Origin: a bacterium
GTDB lineage: Bacteria; Coprothermobacterota; Coprothermobacteria; Coprothermobacterales; JAADFF01
Length of the DNA stretch: 6,256 nt
NCBI GenBank assembly: GCA_027063755.1
Contig: JAMORD010000113.1
Coordinates: 1 to 6,256 of the forward strand
Reading direction: 5' to 3'
Notes under the pieces: model-generated
Databases searched by the model: none
What the model was told of the DNA's origin: nothing
The model's input: the letters and a program-made list of their open reading frames with translations, nothing else
Shown here: piece by piece, positions 1 through 5,763 of the stretch
How positions within the stretch are numbered: position 1 is the stretch's first letter
Layout: each line of letters opens with the position of its first letter
Program-made: the position numbers and the translations under genes

Positions 1-1641
1 CTCACAGATATGGATGGGAACAAGATGCCCGGTGACCCATTTCAGATGGTGGCAAAGCTCCTTAGAGAGGGGCATATTGTTGCCATCAAGGGGTTGGGAG
101 GTTATAACCTTGCCGTAGATGCCACAAACGGTGAGGCTGTAAAAAAACTGAGAAAGAGAAAACATAGACCTACAAAGCCCTTTGCCATCATGGTGAAGGA
201 TATAGAGCATGTGAAGAACATTGTTAAAGTATCGCCAGAGGCTGGAAAGTGGCTAACATCGCCACAGGCCCCCATACTCTTGCTGTGGAAGTATGAAGAT
301 ACACCTATTGCCGATGATGTCGCACCGGGACAAAACAGGCTTGGGGTTTTCCTTCCTTATACCCCAATGCACCATCTGATATTTGCCGAAGGTGCTCCGC
401 CATACCTTGTCATGACCAGTGCCAATGTTTCAGGTGAACGTATTATCTATAAAGATGACGAGGCGTATGCCAAGCTTCATGATATAGCCGATTTTATCCT
501 TGTTGGTGAAAGGGAGATATATGCCTTTATTGACGATAGTGTGGGGACAATATTTGAAGGAGAGTATTATCACATACGCCGTGCAAGAGGCTTTGTTCCA
601 TTCCCGACGCTTCTTGATAATCCAAAAGGAAGAGTTGTTGTCTCTGCCGGTGCCGATATGAAAGGCGCCTTTGGTATCCTCAAAGACAACTATGCCATAT
701 TGTCACAGTATCTGGGTGACCTTGAAACTGTCTCCAACGGTGAAGGTTATCGCTTTATGATGAGGCATTTCTTGAAACTCTTTCAAATAGACCATATAGA
801 TACCCTTGTTCTTGATAAACACCCCATGTACTTTAGCCGTCAGTATGCCCTTGAAACTGTAGAGGCAGATGCTGTTGCAGAGATATACCATCACCACGGA
901 CATGCCCTTTCTGTCATGGCAGAATATGGTAAGGAGAAGGCACTTGGTCTTATTATGGACGGCACAGGATATGGCAAAGATGGCACCATCTGGGGCAGTG
1001 AAATGGGTGTATTTGGCCTAAAAGACTTTGATATCCTTTACCACTTTGAGCCTATTCCCCTTGTCGGTGGTGATAAGGCAACAAGGCAGGTGTGGAGGCT
1101 GAAGAAGGCATTTCTCAACGAAATTGGTGAAGATGATGAGTGGGTGCGTATTATTGCCTCTTCTTATACACCACACAGCCGTGGTATGGGGCGTATATTT
1201 GACACAATGTCAGCGCTTCTGGATATTGTAGAAGAAGCAACATATGAGGCAGAGCCCGCTATCATGCTCCAGCAGTATGCAGAGAGGTCAGACGATGAGG
1301 GTACCTACGATGTGTCTATCAAAGATGGCACTATCTCTACAACATATATTCTCAGACAAGCCCTTGATGACTACAGAAGCGGTGTGTCCCGCGAGGTTGT
1401 TGCAAGGCGGTTTCACAATACCATAGCCGACATCATGGTAAAAGTGGCTGTAGATATGAGTAGACAGACAGGTATAAAAGATGTTGCCCTCTCAGGCGGT
1501 GTATGGCAAAACATGCTATTGCTTGAAAAGGTGGTAAGAGGCCTAAGAGATAAGGGGCTAACACCCCTTATACATAGGCAGGTATCTCCCTCTGATGAGG
1601 GTATATCATTGGGATTTTTATATTATGGAAGCAGACTGTAG
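1..1641 (+). CDS. hypF: HypF, hydrogenase maturation carbamoyltransferase (3' part)
   Basis: HypF makes the cyanide ligand of [NiFe]-hydrogenase: it takes a carbamoyl group from carbamoyl phosphate, forms a carbamoyl-adenylate with ATP, and passes it to the C-terminal cysteine of HypE. The frame is open from base 1, so 546 codons are visible; full HypF is usually about 750 residues, and the missing N-terminus should hold the acylphosphatase and zinc-finger domains. Counting from the Met at base 10, a YrdC-type domain fills about 10-200 (KGLGGYNLAVDATN at 27-40, TSANVSGE at 136-143). A Kae1-like domain follows, with the metal-binding histidine cluster HHHGH at 294-298, a DGTGYG..GTIWGSE block at 317-331, SGGVWQN at 495-501 and the closing DEGISLG near 529-535. 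The cluster is HHxGH where HHxAH is more usual. The Met at base 10 is internal and should not be taken as the true start. Cytoplasmic; co-directional with hypB 15 bases downstream. Confidence 0.95.
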   Translation, partial: LTDMDGNKMPGDPFQMVAKLLREGHIVAIKGLGGYNLAVDATNGEAVKKLRKRKHRPTKPFAIMVKDIEHVKNIVKVSPEAGKWLTSPQAPILLLWKYEDTPIADDVAPGQNRLGVFLPYTPMHHLIFAEGAPPYLVMTSANVSGERIIYKDDEAYAKLHDIADFILVGEREIYAFIDDSVGTIFEGEYYHIRRARGFVPFPTLLDNPKGRVVVSAGADMKGAFGILKDNYAILSQYLGDLETVSNGEGYRFMMRHFLKLFQIDHIDTLVLDKHPMYFSRQYALETVEADAVAEIYHHHGHALSVMAEYGKEKALGLIMDGTGYGKDGTIWGSEMGVFGLKDFDILYHFEPIPLVGGDKATRQVWRLKKAFLNEIGEDDEWVRIIASSYTPHSRGMGRIFDTMSALLDIVEEATYEAEPAIMLQQYAERSDDEGTYDVSIKDGTISTTYILRQALDDYRSGVSREVVARRFHNTIADIMVKVAVDMSRQTGIKDVALSGGVWQNMLLLEKVVRGLRDKGLTPLIHRQVSPSDEGISLGFLYYGSRL

Positions 1642-1656
1642 AAAGGGGGATTTTTT

Positions 1657-2370
1657 ATGTGCGGTGGACATGACCACGAACATCACCATGAACATGAGCA
1701 TGAGGAAAAGAAGACAATTAAGGTAATGAGAAAAGCCCTTGAAACAAACGAGGTATATGCGGAGAGAAATAGGGGTATATTTGACTTTGCAAAAGTGCTC
1801 AGTATCAACCTCATGGGCTCACCGGGAGCAGGTAAGACAACACTGATAGAGTATCTTATTGATGTATTGCCTCTGAAGATTGGTGTTGTAGAGGGCGACC
1901 TTGAGACAGAAAACGATGCCGATAGGGTGAGGGCAAAGGGTGCCTATGCCTACCAGATACGCACATCAAAGTGGGGTGGCACATGTCACCTTGAAGCCCC
2001 ATGGGTCAATGAGGCACTGAAGGAGATACCACTAAATGATATTGATGTGCTCTTTGTTGAAGATGTAGGTAACCTTGTATGTCCTGCCTCCTTTGAGCTT
2101 GGCACCCACTATAAGTGGGTAATGGTATCTACTACAGAAGGCGAAGATAAACCCATTAAATACCCCAAGATGTTCAACATAGCCGATGTTGTTATCATCT
2201 CTAAAGTTGATATAGCCGATGCCGTAGGTGCCGATGTAGAGAAGATGAAAGAGTATGTCAGACAGGTAAACGGTCATGCCAAGATATTCACATTTGGCAA
2301 ATCTGAAGCCGATGCCAAAGAGATAGCAGATTATATAGTGAACATCAGAAAGGACCTATTTGGCGAGTAA
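1657..2370 (+). CDS. hypB: HypB, hydrogenase nickel incorporation GTPase
   Basis: HypB is a cytoplasmic GTPase that, with HypA, delivers nickel to the large subunit of [NiFe]-hydrogenase. The 237-residue protein starts MCGGHDHEHHHEHEHEE, a histidine-rich metal-binding tail. The P-loop GSPGAGKT is at 54-61, EGDLETENDADR spans about 79-90, Cys110-His111 with Cys142 form the expected metal site at the dimer interface, and TTEGEDKPIKYPKMF covers 159-173. The G4 motif is SKVD at 182-185 instead of the canonical NKxD. Before Cys110 the text reads QIRTSKWGGTCH, which seems about two residues longer than the E. coli-like QVNTGKGCH. The N-terminus lacks the CxxCGC nickel motif known from E. coli. The start is supported by an AAGGGGG ribosome binding site at 1643-1649. 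A hairpin terminator follows the gene, so hypB appears to be the last gene of its operon. Confidence 0.96.
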   Translation: MCGGHDHEHHHEHEHEEKKTIKVMRKALETNEVYAERNRGIFDFAKVLSINLMGSPGAGKTTLIEYLIDVLPLKIGVVEGDLETENDADRVRAKGAYAYQIRTSKWGGTCHLEAPWVNEALKEIPLNDIDVLFVEDVGNLVCPASFELGTHYKWVMVSTTEGEDKPIKYPKMFNIADVVIISKVDIADAVGADVEKMKEYVRQVNGHAKIFTFGKSEADAKEIADYIVNIRKDLFGE

Positions 2371-2403
2371 GGATTTTCTTTATACTCCTACTCCTTCCCC
2401 AAG

Positions 2404-2429
2404 GCCCCCGCACATGCGGGGGCTGTTTT
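2404..2429 (+). terminator. Rho-independent terminator after hypB
   Basis: An 8-bp perfect GC-only stem (GCCCCCGC at 2404-2411 pairing with GCGGGGGC at 2416-2423) closes a 4-base ACAT loop, and TGTTTT follows. It lies 34 bases past the hypB stop. The T tract is short and interrupted by G, but the stem is very strong. The AT-rich stretch that follows to about 2518 shows no gene and no convincing promoter. Confidence 0.82.
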
Positions 2430-2521
2430 GGGTATAGATGAAGATTAATACAGCTGTTTTTAAAAAAGTATTAAAATAGCAATATATAACTGTCAACCAA
2501 AAAGGTGAATAGGAAAGAACT

Positions 2522-2953
2522 GAGAAGGTCAAAATTGATATTATCATCTGTGACAGGTACAGAACATGTGCAGGGATAAAATGCTTTAGGGTTCTGAAAA
2601 CCGCGAGGATGCGTTTAGCATTTACAAAGGCAAGGAAGTAGTGGGCTACACCACATGTGGTGGCTGTCCCGGTGGCAACATAGAGTATGCACCGGCAGAG
2701 ATGAAGAAAGACGGTACCGAGGTTATACATCTGGCAACAGGCTTTGTGATCGGTTATCCACCATGCCCATATATTCAGTATTTCAAAGACTATATAGAGA
2801 AGAGATTTGAGGTAAAGGTGGTAATAGGTACCCCCGATACCCCAGAAATACTATGACATGCACAAGAAACTGGGCACATAGAACTCACCAGATTGGGAGG
2901 AGATTATCGCCCCAACTCTCTGCGACGAAGAGACGAGAAAGGCATACGTTTGA
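2522..2953 (+). pseudogene. Broken CGGC-domain protein gene
   Basis: Conceptual translation in pieces gives one protein of about 145 residues resembling CGGC-domain proteins (small cysteine-rich, probably metal-binding, function unknown). Frame A from 2522 reads EKVKIDIIICDRYRTCAG up to about 2599. The frame then shifts at the A run 2597-2600 (one base apparently lost) and continues as NREDAFSIYKGKEVVGYTTC, with CGGC at 2656-2667 followed by PGGN, then EVIHLATGFVIGYPPCPY. Around 2833 two bases appear lost (GT.PIPQKYYDMHKKLGT), returning to frame A. An in-frame TAG at 2879-2881 interrupts what is probably a Trp codon, and NSPDWEEII ... LCDEETRKAYV continues to TGA at 2951-2953. No ATG/GTG/TTG start is seen at the 5' end of frame A, and a TAG lies at 2510-2512. 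The 71-codon open stretch at 2641-2856 is only the middle fragment. Assignment rests on remembered family motifs; the lesions are visible in the sequence. Confidence 0.82.
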
Positions 2954-2972
2954 TGCTAAAATTTATTTAGCA
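2954..2972. repeat. Short perfect inverted repeat upstream of cas6
   Basis: TGCTAAA at 2954-2960 and TTTAGCA at 2966-2972 form a 7-bp perfect inverted repeat around the 5-base spacer ATTTA. It begins directly after the pseudogene stop and lies 33 bases before the cas6 start. It could be an operator for a dimeric regulator or a weak mRNA hairpin, but no clear -35/-10 pair overlaps it, so a role is unproven. Confidence 0.35.
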
Positions 2973-2996
2973 AAGATAAGAGCATACTTGATAAGT

Positions 2997-3002
2997 GGAG
3001 GG
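2997..3002 (+). promoter_or_regulatory. Ribosome binding site that sets the cas6 start
   Basis: GGAGGG lies 3 bases before the ATG at 3006. The open frame extends 51 codons further upstream (to 2853) through the pseudogene in a different frame, so this site and the start of family similarity at 3006 decide the start. Confidence 0.75.
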
Positions 3003-3005
3003 TTT

Positions 3006-3842
3006 ATGAAAATATATCCTAATACTCCATTGCCAGGTATCAGATATGAGATACGCATGGTGGCACCCCAGGGAGGGGTGCTACCTTATGATTATCGCTT
3101 TAAGATGATGGGCTATGTGTATAATCTCCTTGACAGGGTAGATAGTGAGTTTGCCAAAGTTCTTCATGATAGAGGGTTTGGCAGAGAAAGGTTTAAGTTT
3201 TTCACCTTTTCTGACTTATTTATAGATAGATATAAACCTACAAATAAAGGGCTTTCGGTTGAGCCTGCAGCTTCTGTTAAATGGTATTTGTCTACACTTC
3301 TTCCTTATATAGGTGAGAGAATTGTTTATGAAGGCATACTATCTACTCCCGAAATTGATATTGCCGGTGTGAAGTTTTTACTTGAAGGGGTTGTTCCCGT
3401 AAGACCAATCTTTAGAGAGAAAATGTACTTTAGAACTATATCGCCTGTTTATATCCGTATTCCTGTCAACAGAGGTGATAAGTTATCGTATCACCATTTG
3501 TTACCTCATACAGATCCTGAGTTATTTGAAGAGAGGGTATCTCAAAATCTTAAAAGAAAAATGAAAGTGTTTGCAGAGTTAGATGTGAATATAAAAGTAT
3601 TAGTAGATAGAAGCTACATCAGAAGAAAAATGAAGATTCTTGTTAAACAGGGGAAAGATCCCTTGGTTTACTTTAGAAAAACTTTTTCTTTCAAAGGTAG
3701 AAAGATATTTGCATCATATGTGCCTATGACACTTGAAGGTGATATCTCCGCGATTTCTATGGCTTATTATGCTGGAGTGGGCCATGGTGGACCTATGGGG
3801 TTTGGTTGTTTGGAGGTTGCAGATGGAAAGAAATCTTCTTAA
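3006..3842 (+). CDS. cas6: Cas6, CRISPR repeat-specific endoribonuclease
   Basis: Cas6 cuts the long CRISPR transcript once inside each repeat, releasing crRNAs with a short 5' repeat handle, without needing metal. The 278-residue protein has the usual two ferredoxin-like-fold layout. Against Pyrococcus furiosus Cas6, whose catalytic residues are Tyr31, His46 and Lys52, the matching residues here appear to be Tyr39 (in GYVYN), His54 (in VLHDRGF) and Lys64 (in RFKFFTFS), so the enzyme looks active. The hallmark C-terminal glycine-rich loop is GVGHGGPMGFG at 257-267, followed by CLEV. The start chosen is the ATG after GGAGGG. The last 20 bases overlap cas4, which suggests translational coupling. 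It is the first gene of the cas cluster, and the repeats at 5764-6252 are its likely substrate. Alignment was done by eye. Confidence 0.93.
   Translation: MKIYPNTPLPGIRYEIRMVAPQGGVLPYDYRFKMMGYVYNLLDRVDSEFAKVLHDRGFGRERFKFFTFSDLFIDRYKPTNKGLSVEPAASVKWYLSTLLPYIGERIVYEGILSTPEIDIAGVKFLLEGVVPVRPIFREKMYFRTISPVYIRIPVNRGDKLSYHHLLPHTDPELFEERVSQNLKRKMKVFAELDVNIKVLVDRSYIRRKMKILVKQGKDPLVYFRKTFSFKGRKIFASYVPMTLEGDISAISMAYYAGVGHGGPMGFGCLEVADGKKSS
3812..3816 (+). promoter_or_regulatory. Ribosome binding site for cas4 within the cas6 end
   Basis: GGAGG sits 6 bases before the ATG at 3823, inside the last codons of cas6. The cas4 frame is open back to 3733, but the upstream residues are hydrophobic readthrough of cas6 with no family similarity, so this site fixes the start. 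Confidence 0.75.
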
Positions 3843-4335
3843 TAAGATTTCTGGGTCAACAATATATTCTTTTGTTATGTGCCCCCGTCAGGGTTGGTTT
3901 ATGCATTATGGTATATTACCTGAGCAGGATAATATGAAACTTGCAGAGGGTAGAAATATTCATGAATTCACTAAACAGACAAGAGGCCATAAAGAATTTG
4001 TTATGGATGGTGTCAAGGTAGATAGAATAGAGAGACATGGAGAGCGTGTTTTTCTCTACGAGGTTAAGAACTCTACATCTGGTTATCCAGCCGCTAGGAT
4101 GCAAATGCTTTTTTATCTTTTCAAACTAAAACGAGCAGGAATTTATGCAACGGGTATATTAGAAATTCCAAGGAAGAACAAAAGATATACTATCAAACTA
4201 ACAGAAAAGACAAGGCAGGAACTTTTGGATTTCTTATTTCAAATGATAGAAGTGTTAGAAAATCCTACTCCTCCCTCTCCGAAGAAAAAGAAAATATGCA
4301 AATTTTGTGGGTATAGACACATATGCTTTGCGTGA
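3823..4335 (+). CDS. cas4: Cas4, RecB-like nuclease of spacer acquisition
   Basis: Cas4 is an iron-sulfur nuclease that works with Cas1-Cas2 to trim pre-spacers and check the PAM side. The 170-residue protein has all expected elements: Cys20 in MCPRQ; GRNIH at 43-47, giving the motif I His47; Asp67 in VKVDRI; the Glu80-Val-Lys82 catalytic pair in LYEVKNS; Gln94 and Tyr98 of the QxxxY motif; and a C-terminal CKFCGYRHIC cluster with Cys159, Cys162 and Cys168. Together with Cys20 these would hold a 4Fe-4S cluster. Length fits short Cas4 proteins of type I systems. It overlaps cas6 by 20 bases, and its stop codon is part of the cas2 ribosome binding site. A stand-alone nuclease role is possible, but the neighbours make spacer acquisition most likely. 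Confidence 0.94.
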   Translation: MERNLLNKISGSTIYSFVMCPRQGWFMHYGILPEQDNMKLAEGRNIHEFTKQTRGHKEFVMDGVKVDRIERHGERVFLYEVKNSTSGYPAARMQMLFYLFKLKRAGIYATGILEIPRKNKRYTIKLTEKTRQELLDFLFQMIEVLENPTPPSPKKKKICKFCGYRHICFA

Positions 4336-4340
4336 GGTGG
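4333..4340 (+). promoter_or_regulatory. Stop-embedded ribosome binding site, cas4/cas2 junction
   Basis: TGAGGTGG contains the cas4 TGA stop and a Shine-Dalgarno-like GAGGTGG, 5 bases before the cas2 ATG at 4346. The same octamer occurs at the cas2/cas1 junction. The arrangement suggests that ribosomes ending on one gene restart on the next. Confidence 0.7.
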
Positions 4341-4345
4341 AGAGT

Positions 4346-4606
4346 ATGTATGTGATATTGGTCTATGATGTGGGAGAACAGCGTGTTGCCAAGATGCCTC
4401 CTATTTTAAGAAAGTATCTGAAACATGTTCAGCGGTCTGTATTTGAGGGCAATATCACACCAGCAGATATGGAAAGAATGAAGAAAGAAATAGTTACTGT
4501 TATTGATAAAGACTCTGATACTGTGAGAATATATATCTTTCGTTCTGAAGATGCTATGAAAACAGAAGTTATTGGTGTTGACACATTGCCAACAAATATC
4601 TTTTGA
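4346..4606 (+). CDS. cas2: Cas2, structural subunit of the CRISPR integrase
   Basis: Cas2 dimerises and bridges two Cas1 dimers in the complex that inserts spacers at the leader end of the array. The 86-residue protein starts MYVILVYDVG with Asp8 at the end of beta-strand 1, the residue associated with nuclease activity in some Cas2 proteins. It also contains HVQRSVFEGNIT at 28-38 and RIYIFRS at 61-67, both typical of the family, within a ferredoxin-like fold. The frame is open from 4307, but those codons overlap the cas4 C-terminus; the ATG at 4346 follows a good ribosome binding site and matches the normal Cas2 beginning. It lies before cas1, which is the reverse of the usual order. Confidence 0.95.
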   Translation: MYVILVYDVGEQRVAKMPPILRKYLKHVQRSVFEGNITPADMERMKKEIVTVIDKDSDTVRIYIFRSEDAMKTEVIGVDTLPTNIF

Positions 4607-4611
4607 GGTGG
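4604..4611 (+). promoter_or_regulatory. Stop-embedded ribosome binding site, cas2/cas1 junction
   Basis: TGAGGTGG, identical to the octamer at 4333-4340, holds the cas2 stop TGA and the ribosome binding site of cas1, 4 bases before the ATG at 4616. Confidence 0.7.
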
Positions 4612-4615
4612 TTTT

Positions 4616-5608
4616 ATGGAAAGTCTGTATATTACCCGAAGTGGTTTGCTAAGAAGGAAGCAGAATACAATTGTTTTAGAAACCCAAGACGGTGTGATGC
4701 GTTATCCCATAAAGGATATAGAAGATATCCATGTTCTTTCTAAGGTAAAGTTAAATACTTCGCTTTTGGAGTTTCTAACGAAGGAGCGTATTCCTATCCA
4801 CTTTTACAACTACTTTGGTCACTATATAGGTTCTTTTTATCCCAAGGAGTATCTTGTTAGCGGTCATCTGCTTGTAAAACAGGCAATGCACTATGGAGAA
4901 CATGATAAAAGACTCTATGTTGCCAAACAGATTGTCAAGGGTGCTATGAATGTTATGGCCTATGTGCTGAAAAGTAGAAATAAAAATTTGGGCTATGATA
5001 TTCCTCTTCTTGAAAAAGTAGAAGAGTATAAGAAAATGGTAGATAACACCTATAGCATAGATGAGCTTATGGGAGTTGAAGGTACATTTAGAAGTGTATA
5101 TCTTACATATTTTGATGGGTTTATAAAACACGAGGCTTTTCGCATAAGAAAAAGAACCCGTAGACCCCCTATGTCTTATGGTAATGCCCTCATGAGCTAT
5201 CTTAACAGTATGGTGTATAGCACCGTCTTGACGCAAATATATCATACCCATTTAGATCCGCGTATTGGATATTTGCATGAAACCGGTTGGAGAAGGTTTG
5301 CACTTTCCCTTGATATTGCAGAGATATTTAAGCCACTAATTGCAGATAGATTGATGCTTACTTTGATAAATAGGGGAGAAATAAAAGAAGGGCATTTTTC
5401 TACATCTTCTGGTGCCACATTACTGACTAAAGATGGGAAAAGAAAAGTGATAAGAAAGTTTGATGACTTTGTGAAGAGTACTATCTATTATCCTAAGATA
5501 GGTAGAAAACTCTCTTGGAAAAGACTTATAAGGGTTGAGGTGTATAGACTAGAAAAGCATCTACTAGGTGACGAGATATATACCCCATATGTTTTTCCCT
5601 TTCATTAA
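4616..5608 (+). CDS. cas1: Cas1, CRISPR spacer integrase (type I-B-like)
   Basis: Cas1 is the metal-dependent integrase that joins pre-spacers into the CRISPR array. The 330-residue length is usual. The N-terminal beta domain begins ESLYITRSGLLRRKQNTIVL, a type I-B-like opening, and includes IPIHFYNYFGHYIGSFYP at 59-76. In the helical domain the expected metal ligands are Glu155 (in MGVEGTFRS), His221 (in GYLHETG) and Asp233/Glu236 (in SLDIAEIFKP), so the enzyme appears intact. The start follows the stop-embedded ribosome binding site. The gene ends 155 bases before the first repeat, so its product acts on the adjoining leader-repeat junction. The subtype label comes from remembered family resemblance and from the presence of cas4. 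Confidence 0.96.
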   Translation: MESLYITRSGLLRRKQNTIVLETQDGVMRYPIKDIEDIHVLSKVKLNTSLLEFLTKERIPIHFYNYFGHYIGSFYPKEYLVSGHLLVKQAMHYGEHDKRLYVAKQIVKGAMNVMAYVLKSRNKNLGYDIPLLEKVEEYKKMVDNTYSIDELMGVEGTFRSVYLTYFDGFIKHEAFRIRKRTRRPPMSYGNALMSYLNSMVYSTVLTQIYHTHLDPRIGYLHETGWRRFALSLDIAEIFKPLIADRLMLTLINRGEIKEGHFSTSSGATLLTKDGKRKVIRKFDDFVKSTIYYPKIGRKLSWKRLIRVEVYRLEKHLLGDEIYTPYVFPFH

Positions 5609-5647
5609 GTTTTAAAGTTTCTTGGATAACCCCTCTTGATACAGCGG

Positions 5648-5668
5648 TTCTAAGGGATTAGAATTTTT
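5648..5668 (+). terminator. Possible weak terminator after cas1
   Basis: TTCTAA (5648-5653) and TTAGAA (5658-5663) form a 6-bp stem with a GGGA loop, followed directly by five T. It lies 40 bases past the cas1 stop and upstream of the array promoter, so it could separate the cas transcript from the array transcript. The stem is short and AT-rich, so it would be inefficient. Confidence 0.4.
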
Positions 5669-5708
5669 GGTATTCTTCATCAGCTCTTATATTGACTGGG
5701 TTGCCTTG

Positions 5709-5746
5709 ATATTGATGAAGTTATTGATATATGGTAAAATCAATAT
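5709..5746. repeat. Leader inverted repeats and TATTGA motifs
   Basis: ATATTGAT (5709-5716) and ATCAATAT (5739-5746) form an 8-bp perfect inverted repeat that brackets the array promoter. TATTGA occurs at 5690-5695, 5710-5715 and 5722-5727, with an inverted copy TCAATA at 5740-5745. A second 8-bp inverted pair, CTTCATCA (5675-5682) and TGATGAAG (5713-5720), shares bases 5713-5716 with the first, so the two hairpins could not form together. These may be protein sites for integration or transcription control, or chance in AT-rich DNA. Confidence 0.45.
5712..5740 (+). promoter_or_regulatory. Array promoter, extended -10 type
   Basis: TTGATG (5712-5717) as the -35 element, a 17-base spacer and TAAAAT (5735-5740) as the -10 element fit a housekeeping sigma factor promoter, with TG at 5732-5733 forming an extended -10. 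The transcript would begin near 5746-5748, some 16-18 bases before the first repeat, reading into the array. Confidence 0.65.
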
Positions 5747-5763
5747 AGAAGAGGGTGTTAAGT

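Larger units (their letters stand above)
5609..5763 (+). promoter_or_regulatory. CRISPR leader
   Basis: This AT-rich, non-coding stretch of 155 bases between cas1 and the first repeat is the expected leader, where the array promoter and the integrase recognition signals lie. It is placed upstream of the array because the repeats end in GGAAAC, the degenerate repeat is at the opposite end, and the promoter points towards the repeats. It contains a possible terminator, an extended -10 promoter, three TATTGA copies and two overlapping inverted repeats. Confidence 0.82.

Noticed and set aside
2422-2460. Direct repeat GCTGTTTT at 2422-2429 and 2453-2460
   Set aside because: Eight bases only, low complexity, and one copy is part of the terminator; no target-site or mobile-element structure surrounds it.
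2380-2730. A 116-codon open frame on the minus strand
   Set aside because: It spans the hypB terminator and lies antisense to the CGGC remnant, with no recognisable family.
2641-2856. A 71-codon open frame as an independent small gene
   Set aside because: It is the middle fragment of the broken CGGC gene; family-like sequence continues on both sides in another frame and the first Met lies mid-domain.
2579-2856. Programmed frameshifting as an explanation for the CGGC frame changes
   Set aside because: The lesions also include an in-frame stop and a missing start codon, and the slip sites do not resemble a standard slippery heptamer with a downstream stem.
2853-3005. Upstream extension of cas6 by 51 codons
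   Set aside because: It runs through the pseudogene tail in the wrong frame, has no Cas6 similarity, and a strong ribosome binding site sits just before 3006.
3733-3822. Upstream extension of cas4 with a hydrophobic N-terminus
   Set aside because: The residues are an out-of-frame reading of the cas6 glycine-rich end; the ATG at 3823 has GGAGG at proper spacing.
4775-5251. A 158-codon open frame on the minus strand inside cas1
   Set aside because: It is fully antisense to a well-supported cas1, has no recognisable domain and is rich in residues expected from complementing cas1 codons.
5742-5752. An 11-base match between the leader and the reverse complement of spacer 3 (AATATAGAAGA)
   Set aside because: A match of this length in AT-rich DNA is expected by chance among seven spacers and a 6-kb window, and it does not extend further, so self-targeting is not supported.
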